A program made the translations under genes and the position numbers. Below the pieces are notes generated by a model that searched no databases, was not told the origin of the DNA, and saw only the letters and a program-made list of their open reading frames with translations. From NCBI GenBank assembly GCA_902524545.1, contig CABZDW010000005.1, positions 1 to 64,000 on the forward strand: a DNA stretch of 64,000 nt, written 5' to 3'. This document shows positions 20,932 to 29,270 of the stretch, one piece after another (position 1 is the first letter of the stretch; every line of letters begins with the position of its first letter). This stretch comes from an uncultured Pelagibacteraceae bacterium (GTDB lineage Bacteria; Pseudomonadota; Alphaproteobacteria; Pelagibacterales; Pelagibacteraceae).

Positions 20932-21049
20932 ATCTAAAATATTTGAATTTAAAAGATAATAACATTATGTTAGAAGCTCTTATTTTGCTGACAGAAAATA
21001 AATATTTAAATTTGCTTATTTAAAGTGAAACTCAAATTAACATAAATTA

Positions 21050-21919
21050 ATGAACGTATTAAATAAAATTAAAAATTTATTATTGTTTAACATTCTTTAT
21101 AAAATTTTAGATCCTATCTATGTTTTTTTAGACAAGAGGCATATTAGAAGATCAAAAAATATGCAGATGATACCAAATGCTTTATTAAGGAGAGGCGGCG
21201 CATATTCATATGCGGAGTGGTCTTATATAATTGGTGTTATACATACTGTTATAGAAAATAATTTAAATAATAAAACAAATTTGCAAATTCTAGATGTTGG
21301 ATGTGGAGCTGGACTTGTTCTTAATGCTGTTAATCAATTTATTGGTAAAAGTGGAGGTTATACTGGCATTGATGTAATGAAGAGTGAAATAGATTTTTGT
21401 AAAAAATATTATCCAAAAAAATTTAAATTTATTCACATAGAAACAAAAAATAATTATTATAGTCCAAAACAAGAAAAAAACATTGCGTGGAAATTTTTTG
21501 ATAATTCTTTTGATATAATTACTGCCTTATCAGTTTGGACACATTTAAATGAAACTGATGCAAGATTTTATATTAATGAAGTCAGCAGAGTTCTTAAAAC
21601 TAATGGAAAGGCATTTATAACGTTTTTTTCTTTAGATGACGATTATGAAAATTTTTTAAAAAAAAATTTGACCTTAAAATCTAATTTTCATAATCAAACT
21701 AGACTTCAGTATGTATATAATAAGAAAGCATATGACTCAGATAATTGGTTTTGTACAAGTTGGGCTAAAGTTCCTGAGAGAGCAATTGCTGTAAATTATA
21801 ATGCCCTGAAAGAAATGTTTGATAAAAGTAACTTAAAAATTACAAAACATTACAAAGGTACTTGGAAGGAAGTTCCAGGTGTTTTTTTTCAAGATATTTT
21901 TGTTCTTCAGAAGATTTGA
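21050..21919 (+). CDS. Class I SAM-dependent methyltransferase
   Basis: A 289-residue protein with a Rossmann methyltransferase domain around residues 75-195: motif I LQILDVGCGAGLVL, the acidic end of strand 2 in YTGIDVMKSEI, motif IV-like FDIITALSVWTHL and post-motif VLKTNGKAFITFF. Substrate unknown. It opens a three-gene patch between two tRNA genes that also holds a glycosyltransferase-like gene and a sugar dehydratase/aminotransferase, so a surface sugar or lipid is a reasonable guess. It converges with the next gene (5-base gap). Confidence 0.75.
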   Translation: MNVLNKIKNLLLFNILYKILDPIYVFLDKRHIRRSKNMQMIPNALLRRGGAYSYAEWSYIIGVIHTVIENNLNNKTNLQILDVGCGAGLVLNAVNQFIGKSGGYTGIDVMKSEIDFCKKYYPKKFKFIHIETKNNYYSPKQEKNIAWKFFDNSFDIITALSVWTHLNETDARFYINEVSRVLKTNGKAFITFFSLDDDYENFLKKNLTLKSNFHNQTRLQYVYNKKAYDSDNWFCTSWAKVPERAIAVNYNALKEMFDKSNLKITKHYKGTWKEVPGVFFQDIFVLQKI

Positions 21920-21924
21920 TAAAA

Positions 21925-22908
21925 TCAAAAAAATTTTTTTAATTCTTTTTCTAAATTTTTATTTGAATTAGAAAAGTGGGAATTTATTTTTTCTAGAATT
22001 TTTTTTGCAAACAAATAGTCATTAAGAATTTTATCAAATATTCTATCTAGTTGTGTAAAGTTATTAAATAGGATGTCATCCTTTAAAAGCCCAAGCTTTT
22101 CCCTACTATCTATTTGCTCACTTTGTATTATTATACCTCCAGACTCAATAATTTGATTAGATCTAGAATATAAAGAAGAGCTTCCTTCAATACACCCTAA
22201 ATCTAGACATACATTCCCTTTGTATCTATTAATATTATTTTTAATATTATAATCTGATTTGTGTGCATCTTTATAATATTTATTCCAGTCATCGCCAAAT
22301 AAGTGAAACTTTTTTTCGTACTTATTTTTAAGCTTTTTAATAATTTCGAATCTTAATAATAATTTAATTCTTCTATACAATTTATTAATTTTAATTTCAT
22401 CTCTTTCATTTATATGATTTAACCAAAAATTTTTATCATCTATGATCGAAAAATTATTTAAAATTTCATTTTTATGTTTTTTCCATGTATTTAACTCATT
22501 TTCGTTACAGTTTATGTTTATTGTTGACATAAATATTATTTTTAAATTTTTATTTGGACTTACTCTTTTTAAGTTTAGAGGATAAACTTGAAATATTTTT
22601 TTATTTTCAAGCATTGGATGTTTTATAGACACAATATTATTTTCTAATGACTTAAAATTTGAAGGTATATTCAATTCAGAACCTCTTATAAAGAAATTAT
22701 AACCGTTTCTAATGTCTTGAATGATCGGTCTGCCATCACATGATATATATTTTCCTATTTTTAAAAACATAAATATCTTTGATAGGTAATACTTAAAAGG
22801 TCCGCTTAGATTAATAATTAAATATTGTCCATACTTTCTACTATGTAAAAAATTATTTAGATCTTTAAACCTATATCTATGCTTAAAAGCAAAAAAAATA
22901 ATTTTCAT
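21925..22908 (-). CDS. Uncharacterised protein, possible GT-B glycosyltransferase
   Basis: A 327-residue protein that I do not recognise with certainty. The C-terminal half has a pattern seen in GT-B sugar transferases: KFHLFGDDWNKYY, then YKGNVCLDLGCIEGSSSLYSRSNQIIESGGIIIQ, where an Arg/Ser and Glu-Ser-Gly-Gly segment could hold the nucleotide sugar. There is no signal peptide and no convincing membrane span. The very high Lys/Asn/Ile content exceeds that of the housekeeping genes, consistent with an accessory gene. Its neighbour is a DegT-type sugar enzyme on the same strand. Confidence 0.45.
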   Translation of the reverse strand: MKIIFFAFKHRYRFKDLNNFLHSRKYGQYLIINLSGPFKYYLSKIFMFLKIGKYISCDGRPIIQDIRNGYNFFIRGSELNIPSNFKSLENNIVSIKHPMLENKKIFQVYPLNLKRVSPNKNLKIIFMSTININCNENELNTWKKHKNEILNNFSIIDDKNFWLNHINERDEIKINKLYRRIKLLLRFEIIKKLKNKYEKKFHLFGDDWNKYYKDAHKSDYNIKNNINRYKGNVCLDLGCIEGSSSLYSRSNQIIESGGIIIQSEQIDSREKLGLLKDDILFNNFTQLDRIFDKILNDYLFAKKILEKINSHFSNSNKNLEKELKKFF

Positions 22909-22985
22909 TTGTGACTTTTTAAAATATTAAATAATATTAATTTTTTTAATTTTAAATTAAAGATGTTTTTTTAAAATTTGCACAC

Positions 22986-24206
22986 TTATGCAATTTTTTT
23001 ATATTTTTGTTTTCTATTTAATAATTTTTTGAAGGTATTACAAATGTAGTTTAAATCATTAATTGTAAGTCCTTGATGGCAACCGATCAAAATCCCATTT
23101 TTCATTACATCATCAGCGATTATAGAGCAATCTTTATGCTTTTTGTAAAATCTTTTTTTCATTGCGGGTTGTTTTAAAATATTTCCTGTGAAAATAGTAC
23201 GTGTTTGAATTTTGTTTCTCTCAAAGTAGATTTGCATATCCCTTCTATTAAATTTATTGTTTTTTTTTATAACTAAAGGGAAAGCTAACCAAGCAGTGTT
23301 AACGTTAGGGTTTTGTTCTGGTAAGTTAAAATAATTTGGAAAGTTACTAAAAAATTTTTTTAAATATTCAAAATTATAATTTCTATTTTTAATATTTGAC
23401 TTTAAATTTTTAAGTTGCTCGATAGCAAAAGCTGCAGAAATTTCTGAAGGTAGAAAATTATAACCCATCTCAGAAAATATATATTTTGCGTCGTAGCTAA
23501 TATTTGATATTTTTGCATTAAATCTTTTACTAATAGTTTCTGACTCGTTAAATGTTGCGGAAGACCTTCCCCACCCACGTAATAATTTGGCTCTTTCATA
23601 TTGCTTTCTATCATTAAAGCAAACAATCCCACCAGAACCCGCTCCGTTGATTATATGTGATGCATAAAAACTATTCGTTGAAACGTCAGAGTATTTTCCA
23701 AGATTTTTATTTTTTACCGTATATCCAATTGTATCTGCTGAGTCTTCTATAACTTTTAAATTATATTTTTTTGCAATTTTATAAATTTTTTTCCAGTCAG
23801 GAATATTTCCTATTAAATTAGGAATCATTAATGCGACTGTTCTTTTATTTATGCATTTTTCAATTTGTTCAAGGTCAGCAATAAATTTATTTTTTTCAGC
23901 ACCAATAAAATGTGGAATTAAACCTAATTGATATATTGGAGCAACTGTAGTTGAGAAAGTTAAGGTAGGTGTTATGACCTCGGAATACTTTTTAAAATTA
24001 AAAGAAGATAAAGCTAGTAAATTCGCTGACGATCCAGAATTTACCATTAAGCCGTACTTCTTACCAAATACTTTTGAAATCTGCTTTTCTAATCTTTTAA
24101 CATGCGGTCCATCTATCAGATTTAAACTATTTTTTTTTAATACCCGAAGAACCGATTTAATTTCTTTATTGCCGTATATAGCTTTCCCATAGTAAATTTT
24201 TCTCAT
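22986..24206 (-). CDS. DegT/DnrJ/EryC1-family sugar dehydratase (His-type, RfbH/ColD-like)
   Basis: A 406-residue fold-type I enzyme. PLP/PMP phosphate binding is seen in NSGSSANLLAL, the ring-contact Asp in VIEDSADTIGY, and the active-site loop in STNSFYASHIINGAGSGG. The residue that is the Schiff-base Lys in aminotransferases is His184. That substitution marks the PMP-dependent 3-dehydratases (ColD; RfbH/E1). The segment AKYIFSEMGYNFLPSEISAAFAIEQL also follows RfbH. The Cys cluster that holds the [2Fe-2S] of RfbH is absent, so it is closer to ColD in this respect. Expected product: a 3-deoxysugar. Confidence 0.78.
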   Translation of the reverse strand: MRKIYYGKAIYGNKEIKSVLRVLKKNSLNLIDGPHVKRLEKQISKVFGKKYGLMVNSGSSANLLALSSFNFKKYSEVITPTLTFSTTVAPIYQLGLIPHFIGAEKNKFIADLEQIEKCINKRTVALMIPNLIGNIPDWKKIYKIAKKYNLKVIEDSADTIGYTVKNKNLGKYSDVSTNSFYASHIINGAGSGGIVCFNDRKQYERAKLLRGWGRSSATFNESETISKRFNAKISNISYDAKYIFSEMGYNFLPSEISAAFAIEQLKNLKSNIKNRNYNFEYLKKFFSNFPNYFNLPEQNPNVNTAWLAFPLVIKKNNKFNRRDMQIYFERNKIQTRTIFTGNILKQPAMKKRFYKKHKDCSIIADDVMKNGILIGCHQGLTINDLNYICNTFKKLLNRKQKYKKIA

Positions 24207-24489
24207 CTGATTTTATTAAATTATTTATACATTTAATACAATAGCGATTTGATAAAAATAATAAAAGAGTAATTTTCTCATAGCGACAAATTTTTTATAT
24301 AAAATTGTAAATTAATTTGATTTTTTTTTTTATACATTTGTCTAAAAAAATTTCTCCATACAAATAAAATTCATTACCCTGAATACCTATTTCACGAAAT
24401 GCAGTTAGATACACGATCAATTAGAAACAAAATATAAACATTCAAGCTTGATTAACTTTTTTTATGGTATAAAACCTAGATTTATTAAA

Positions 24490-24566
24490 GGGCCTGTAGC
24501 TCAGTTGGTTAGAGCAGTACACTCATAATGTATTGGTCCCAGGTTCGAGTCCTGGCGGGCCCACCA
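24490..24566 (+). tRNA. tRNA with CAT anticodon (elongator Met or Ile2)
   Basis: A 77-base canonical cloverleaf: acceptor GGGCCTG/CGGGCCC, D-arm GCTC...GAGC with GG in the loop, anticodon loop CTCATAA, T-arm CCAGG-TTCGAGT-CCTGG, discriminator A and encoded CCA. Both elongator tRNA-Met and lysidine-modified tRNA-Ile2 have CTCATAA loops, and I cannot separate them safely by eye. Its normal T-loop contrasts with the upstream tRNA-Val. The 283 bases upstream (24207-24489) are A/T-rich with no recognisable gene. Confidence 0.93.
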
Positions 24567-24578
24567 AAAATAAATTCT

Positions 24579-25169
24579 TTAATTACTAGAGAATTCTTTT
24601 AAAACTTTGAATAAAGCTTCAATATTGTTTTCATTAGAACTTAAAACTGACGCAAACTCCTCTTTTTGAGTTCGAGCTAAACTTAACCCCTCAATTATCA
24701 AATCTCGAATTAAAGGATTATCACGATTTTTAGTATATATCCTCCAATCAATATTTATTTCAGGCCTTTCTTTAGTGGCTTTGAGCACACTATTTACAAT
24801 AGTGTAATTATCATTGATTTTTTCTTTGTTTATTACGTCAATTTCTGGGTTGGTGTATTCTGCTAATCTACTGGAAAAACTTTTTAAAAAATATTCCTCA
24901 AATAATTTGGCGTATTTCTTTTTTTCCTCACCACTTAAGGTTTTTCTTTTTGGGCCAAGCGTATAGAAACCAATACCTTTTATATCTACTGTTTCTTTAG
25001 CAATTAATTTTAATTTTTCTATCTTTTCATCTTTGGAAATATCTTCACCAAGTAATTTAGATGCCCTGTTGACAGTGGATTGCACAAAAATGTCAGGCTC
25101 TATAGAAAATGAGCTGACTGTAATTGAAAAAAAAACAATTAAAAATACTAACAATTTTTTCTTCATCAT
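24579..25169 (-). CDS. mlaC: MlaC-family periplasmic phospholipid-binding protein
   Basis: A 196-residue MlaC/Ttg2D (toluene-tolerance auxiliary) protein with a Sec signal peptide (KKKLLVFLIVFFSITVSSFSIE). The family pattern follows: IGFYTLGPKRKTLSGEEKKKYAKLFEEYFLKSF, an extended YTIVNSVL strand and INIDWRIYTKNRDNPLIRDLIIEGLSL. MlaC ferries phospholipids between the outer-membrane MlaA complex and the inner-membrane MlaFEDB ABC system. It follows mlaA on the same strand after 12 bases; the ABC components are not in this window. Confidence 0.88.
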   Translation of the reverse strand: MMKKKLLVFLIVFFSITVSSFSIEPDIFVQSTVNRASKLLGEDISKDEKIEKLKLIAKETVDIKGIGFYTLGPKRKTLSGEEKKKYAKLFEEYFLKSFSSRLAEYTNPEIDVINKEKINDNYTIVNSVLKATKERPEINIDWRIYTKNRDNPLIRDLIIEGLSLARTQKEEFASVLSSNENNIEALFKVLKEFSSN

Positions 25170-25181
25170 TTTGTAATGAAA

Positions 25182-25973
25182 TTATTGTGTTTCTATTTCT
25201 TCCCAATCACTATCATCTTGAGTATCAATAACTTTTTGACTATTTAAGATTTTTTGTTGCCTATCTTGTAAATAAAGACTTTTCACAGATGCATAAAAAT
25301 CAATTGAGTTTTTTTCAAGATTTTCAATTGAGTCAAAGTTTTTAGCCCTAAAATCAACCCCACTTGTAACTTTTGATGAATAATAATCTACATCTCTAAA
25401 GTATTGAGTGTCATTTTTTACAGTTACATTATACCAAGCATCACCACCAAAAAAGTTAGCTAGTGAAGCAACAGTATCTCTAGCGGTGCTAGGCCCTAAT
25501 ACTGGCAGCACTAAATAGCATCCTGGCCCTACACCATGCACTGCAAGGCTTTGTCCATAATCTTCTTTTGTGTATTCTTCAAATCCTAGATATGATGCAA
25601 CATCGAACAAACCTAAAATTCCAACTGTCGTATTTATTAAAAATCTTCCAGAATTTATTCCTGCTAAGGCAAACTCTCCTTGTAAAAGATTATTTGGAAT
25701 TGTAACTAAATTACCAAGGTTACTTAATGAATTACTTACCCCACTTTTTATTGGCGAAGGCATTAATCTATAAACACTTGAAACGGGTTTAAAGATAACT
25801 TTGTCCAAACCTTGATTAAGTGCGAAAGAAGCTTTATTAAAAGTTTCTGAACAGTCTTTTATTTCAGATGGTTCATTTTTTTTTAAAATTAATTCTCCGT
25901 CTGAACCTGCATGCAAATTTGAAACTAACGCAAAAGTTGTAATTATTATAACTATAATTTTCTTAATCATCAT
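25182..25973 (-). CDS. mlaA: MlaA (VacJ) family outer-membrane phospholipid-removal protein
   Basis: A 263-residue MlaA/VacJ protein. The core reads FNKASFALNQGLDKVIFKPVSSVYRLMPSPIKSGVSN, then NNLLQGEFALAGINSGRFLINTTVGILGLFDVASYLG and GQSLAVHGVGPGCYLVLPVLGPSTARD, the classic family blocks. The N-terminal signal (IKKIIVIIITTFALVSNLHAGSDG) ends in an AHAG-like signal-peptidase I site with no lipobox Cys, unlike the E. coli lipoprotein. The C-terminus extends to a Gln/Asp-rich tail. It is adjacent to mlaC and acts in removing phospholipid from the outer leaflet. Confidence 0.88.
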   Translation of the reverse strand: MMIKKIIVIIITTFALVSNLHAGSDGELILKKNEPSEIKDCSETFNKASFALNQGLDKVIFKPVSSVYRLMPSPIKSGVSNSLSNLGNLVTIPNNLLQGEFALAGINSGRFLINTTVGILGLFDVASYLGFEEYTKEDYGQSLAVHGVGPGCYLVLPVLGPSTARDTVASLANFFGGDAWYNVTVKNDTQYFRDVDYYSSKVTSGVDFRAKNFDSIENLEKNSIDFYASVKSLYLQDRQQKILNSQKVIDTQDDSDWEEIETQ

Positions 25974-26035
25974 TAATCTTGTATATTACAATGAGAAACA
26001 AATTAAAATAAGAATTAATCAAAATTATAGCTCAA

Positions 26036-26767
26036 ATGTGGCTTAAAATAACAAATAATTATTCTCCAAATTTTAATACACCTAAAAGACAAAAAAAAAA
26101 CATTAAGTATATAATCATCCACTACACAGGAATGAAAAATGAGTTGTCAGCCTTAAATAGACTGACTGATATCAAATCAAAAGTAAGCGCCCATTATTTT
26201 GTAAAAAAAAATGGAAAAATACTCAATTTAGTTCCAGACCTTTACGAGGCTTGGCATGCTGGAAAATCAAATTGGAAAAATATTCAATCTTTAAATCGTT
26301 ATTCAATTGGTATTGAGATACAAAATTCTGGACATGAAAATTTTTATGAGAAATTTTCTAATAAGCAAATGAATTCAGTTAAAAAACTTTTAAGATTTTT
26401 GACAAAAAAATATAGAGTAGATTATAAGAATATTTTAGGGCATTCAGATATTGCTCCTAGTCGTAAAAAAGATCCGGGTGAGAAATTCCCTTGGAAGGAA
26501 CTAGCAAAACTTAGACTTGCACTCTGGCATAGATTAGATGAAAAAAAACTTAAACAATACAGACTTAAAAAAATAAATTTTTCAAATGAAAATAAATTTT
26601 TTATCAATCTCCATAAGATTGGATACACAGGAGTTCAATTAAAAAGACGTGCTATTAAAAAAAGACTTATAGTTAAAGCTTTTCAGCGAAGATTTCGACA
26701 GAGTCTAATAAATGGAATTTGTGATAAGGAATGTCTAATTTTAAGTAAAAACTTACTTAAATACTAA
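26036..26767 (+). CDS. N-acetylmuramoyl-L-alanine amidase, AmiD/AmpD type
   Basis: A 243-residue zinc amidase (Amidase_2). Metal and catalytic positions are visible in IIIHYTGM (first His), ILGHSDIAPSRKKDPGEKFPW (second His and Asp) and the Glu of YSIGIEIQN. A C-terminal peptidoglycan-binding-like helix bundle (LKRRAIKKRLIVKAFQRRFR) resembles AmiD. There is no signal peptide, so a cytoplasmic role in muropeptide recycling (AmpD-like) is possible despite the AmiD layout. It precedes rnpB. Confidence 0.85.
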   Translation: MWLKITNNYSPNFNTPKRQKKNIKYIIIHYTGMKNELSALNRLTDIKSKVSAHYFVKKNGKILNLVPDLYEAWHAGKSNWKNIQSLNRYSIGIEIQNSGHENFYEKFSNKQMNSVKKLLRFLTKKYRVDYKNILGHSDIAPSRKKDPGEKFPWKELAKLRLALWHRLDEKKLKQYRLKKINFSNENKFFINLHKIGYTGVQLKRRAIKKRLIVKAFQRRFRQSLINGICDKECLILSKNLLKY

Positions 26768-26810
26768 CTAATTACTCTTGAAAAAACTTAATTTAGTAAT
26801 AGATTGATTT

Positions 26811-27165
26811 GGCCAGATAAACGACTTATCGCTTTAAGAAATTAAAGAGGAAAGTCCGGGCTCCGCAAGGATACAGTGCCAGGTAATACCTGGCGGGGGA
26901 AACCCTAGGGACAGTGCCACAGAAAATAAACCGCCATAACATGGCAAGGGTGAAAAGGTGTGGTAAGAGCACACCGGTTCTATTGGTAACAATGAACGCT
27001 GGAAAACCCCACTGGGAGCAAGACTAAGTAGAGGTGACATTGTTGAAAAACTAAAAGCAATTCTTGGCTAGTCACCTGGGTTAGTCGCTTGAGTTTGAAA
27101 GTGATTTCAAACCTAGAGAAATGATAGGTTTAAATGACAGAACCCGGCTTATAGTTTATCTGGCA
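26811..27165 (+). ncRNA. rnpB: RNase P RNA (class A)
   Basis: The catalytic RNA that trims tRNA 5' ends. The universally conserved GAGGAAAGTCCGGGCTC is at 26847-26863 and ACAGAACCCGGCTTAT near the 3' end. The terminal P1 helix pairs GCCAGATAAAC (26812-26822) exactly with GTTTATCTGGC (27154-27164). ACAGTGCCACAGAAA and the GGTAAGAG core segment are also present. The gene is in its usual alphaproteobacterial place upstream of mraZ. End points are set from P1. Confidence 0.95.
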
Positions 27166-27245
27166 AATTTTCTTAATTCAAAATATTTATAATTTATCAA
27201 AAGAAATTTCTCGAATTTGCTTATTTAAACTCCTAATTGTATGTA

Positions 27246-27274
27246 TTGACACAAGGAATAAAAACCCATAATAT
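27246..27274 (+). promoter_or_regulatory. Sigma70 promoter of the mraZ/dcw operon
   Basis: TTGACA (27246-27251), an exact 17-base spacer and TAATAT (27269-27274) form a near-consensus promoter, one of the best in the window. Transcription would start near 27281, 36 bases before mraZ. The -10 lies inside the array of CCCA boxes described separately, so an MraZ-type repressor would block it directly. Confidence 0.8.
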
Positions 27275-27288
27275 CCCAAATATTCCCA
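27265..27288 (+). promoter_or_regulatory. Putative MraZ operator: three CCCA boxes, 10-bp period
   Basis: CCCA occurs at 27265, 27275 and 27285, i.e. three direct repeats with exact helical-turn spacing. On the other strand this is TGGG-N6-TGGG-N6-TGGG, the layout of known MraZ operators (TGGGN repeats with 5-base spacers). The boxes surround the -10 hexamer and the expected +1. Autorepression is known for E. coli MraZ; here it is inferred from the array. Confidence 0.75.
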
Positions 27289-27316
27289 TATAGGGGAATG
27301 AAGGAATTTATGGTTT

Positions 27317-27760
27317 ATGTTTTTATCAACCTACGAAAACAAATTAGACAAAAAAGGAAGGGTGTCGGTGCCTGCGAGCTTTAGATCTTATTTATCTAAT
27401 TTAGGATACAACGGTGTTATTTGTTATCCCTCATTTAATAATCAGTCAATAGAGGTATGGCCTCAAGATAGAGTTGAAAAAATTTCAAATTCAATAGATA
27501 ACTTAAATCCATTTGAGGAAAAAAGAGATTTTTTTGCTACATCAATATTATCAGAAAGCATAAATTTACAATTTGATAGCGAAGGAAGGATTTCGCTTAC
27601 ACCAAAATTATTAAAACATGCAAAAATTAAAAATAGCATGGTGTTTGTTGGTCAAGGTAAAACTTTTCAAATATGGGAACCAACAATTTTTGAAAAATTT
27701 AAGGTCACTGCAAGAAAAAAAGCAAATTTAAATCGTGCTGGTCTTAAATGGGAGCATTAA
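27317..27760 (+). CDS. mraZ: Transcriptional regulator MraZ
   Basis: A 147-residue double-AbrB (SpoVT-like) DNA-binding protein. Two swapped-hairpin repeats are seen: MFLSTYENKLDKKGRVSVPASFR at the start and LQFDSEGRISLTPKLLKHAKI at residues 83-103. It represses the dcw operon in E. coli. AAGGAA 10 bases before the ATG serves as ribosome binding site. It is the first gene of the operon and stands directly downstream of its likely operator. Confidence 0.93.
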   Translation: MFLSTYENKLDKKGRVSVPASFRSYLSNLGYNGVICYPSFNNQSIEVWPQDRVEKISNSIDNLNPFEEKRDFFATSILSESINLQFDSEGRISLTPKLLKHAKIKNSMVFVGQGKTFQIWEPTIFEKFKVTARKKANLNRAGLKWEH

Positions 27761-27785
27761 CTAAAAAATAATGGGGGATAACAAA

Positions 27786-29252
27786 ATGACAATTAATTTT
27801 AAAACGCCAGAGATAAAAGAATTACAACCTAGACTTTTAGTAATGGGAGTTGGTGGTGCAGGAGGAAATGCTATTAATGAGATGATTGAAAATGGAATGC
27901 AAGGAGTGGAATTTATTGCTGTTAACACTGATGCACAAGATCTAAAACATAGTAAAGCAAAATCAAAAATTCAAATTGGTTTAAATTTAACTAAGGGTCT
28001 AGGAGCAGGTGCAAAAATTGACATAGGACAAGCTGCAGCTGATGAATCTTTAAATGATATTGTTAATGTTTTACAAGGTGCAAATATGGTCTTTATAGCC
28101 GCTGGAATGGGTGGTGGAACAGGAACTGGTGCTGCACATGTTATTGCAAGAGCTGCAAAAGAATTAAATATTTTAACTGTTGGGGTAGTTACACTTCCAT
28201 TTTTATATGAGGGTCCTTCAAGAATGAGAAGAGCTCAAATTGGTCTTGAGGAATTAAGAAAACATGTAGATACTATAATAGTAATTCCCAATCAAAATTT
28301 GTTTAAGATAGCAAATGAACAAACTACATTTGAGGAGTCGTTCAATTTATCAAATAATGTTTTAATGCATGGTGTTCAAAGCGTTACAGATCTGATGGTG
28401 AGACCTGGAATAATCAATTTAGATTTTGCAGATGTCGAAACAGTTATGGCATCTATGGGTAAAGCTATGATGGGAACAGGAGAAGCTGATGGTGAAGGTA
28501 GATCTATGAAAGCAACGGAGATGGCAATTAGCAATCCTTTAATTGATGACTATACTCTTAAAGGTGCAAAAGGATTACTTGTCAACATCACAGGTGGCAA
28601 AGATCTTAAGTTATTTGAAGTTGATGAAGTGGTTAACAAAATAAGATCTGAAGTTGAGGCTGATGCAGAGGTAATTATAGGTGCAATAACTGACCCATCC
28701 CTTGAAGGTAAAATTAGAGTATCAATTGTTGCAACAGCTCTAGATGGACAACAACCTGAAACGAAATCAGTAATTAACATGGTACATAGAATTCAGAATA
28801 GAAATCCTGGATACTCTGATTTTTCAAATTTGGGATCTAATACCTCTTTTAATTTTTCAACCAGCACGCCAATCTCAAGTGGTGCTAATGCGCTAAAATT
28901 AGAGAATGAAGTATCAACTGAAAATGTAAGTGAAACAGTTACGAATAATAATATTAATCAAATAAATGATCAATATCATGAGGAATTACTAAAAAATCAA
29001 CAAGTTGAAAGCTTAGTTGAAAACACTAATGAGGATGAGGAAAGTTCTTTTACTCAAGAAGCTATTGGCGAGTCAATTAATGAAGATGAGATAAAAAATG
29101 ATCTAAAAGAGTTTGGAGTAGATAGTGATGCACCAGATTTATTTAGCTCTGAAAACGAGACCTCTTCAACAGAAAATCTTTTGTCCCAAGAAAATGAGGA
29201 TGAAGAGGACGATTTAGAGATACCAGCATTTTTAAGAAGACAAAAAAATTAA
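27786..29252 (+). CDS. ftsZ: Cell division protein FtsZ
   Basis: The tubulin-like GTPase that forms the Z ring, 488 residues. GTP-binding segments are VGGAGGNAINEMI, AAGMGGGTGTGAAHVIA (tubulin signature) and the T7 loop NLDFADVETVM. A long acidic, Asn/Glu-rich linker (about residues 330-475) leads to the conserved C-terminal peptide DLEIPAFLRRQ, which normally binds FtsA/ZipA. I choose the ATG at 27786: MTINFKTPEI matches alphaproteobacterial FtsZ and GGGGGA lies 7 bases upstream. An ATG 15 bases earlier has no such signal. Its position between mraZ and rsmH is unusual. Confidence 0.95.
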   Translation: MTINFKTPEIKELQPRLLVMGVGGAGGNAINEMIENGMQGVEFIAVNTDAQDLKHSKAKSKIQIGLNLTKGLGAGAKIDIGQAAADESLNDIVNVLQGANMVFIAAGMGGGTGTGAAHVIARAAKELNILTVGVVTLPFLYEGPSRMRRAQIGLEELRKHVDTIIVIPNQNLFKIANEQTTFEESFNLSNNVLMHGVQSVTDLMVRPGIINLDFADVETVMASMGKAMMGTGEADGEGRSMKATEMAISNPLIDDYTLKGAKGLLVNITGGKDLKLFEVDEVVNKIRSEVEADAEVIIGAITDPSLEGKIRVSIVATALDGQQPETKSVINMVHRIQNRNPGYSDFSNLGSNTSFNFSTSTPISSGANALKLENEVSTENVSETVTNNNINQINDQYHEELLKNQQVESLVENTNEDEESSFTQEAIGESINEDEIKNDLKEFGVDSDAPDLFSSENETSSTENLLSQENEDEEDDLEIPAFLRRQKN

Positions 29253-29270
29253 TGGTCTTCGTAAAAATAA

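Noticed and set aside
24207-24489. A possible regulatory RNA or small gene upstream of tRNA(CAT)
   Set aside because: Only A/T-rich sequence without a stable hairpin, hexamer pair at proper spacing or convincing frame was seen.
26834-27040. 68-codon open frame on the minus strand
   Set aside because: It lies wholly within the RNase P RNA gene.
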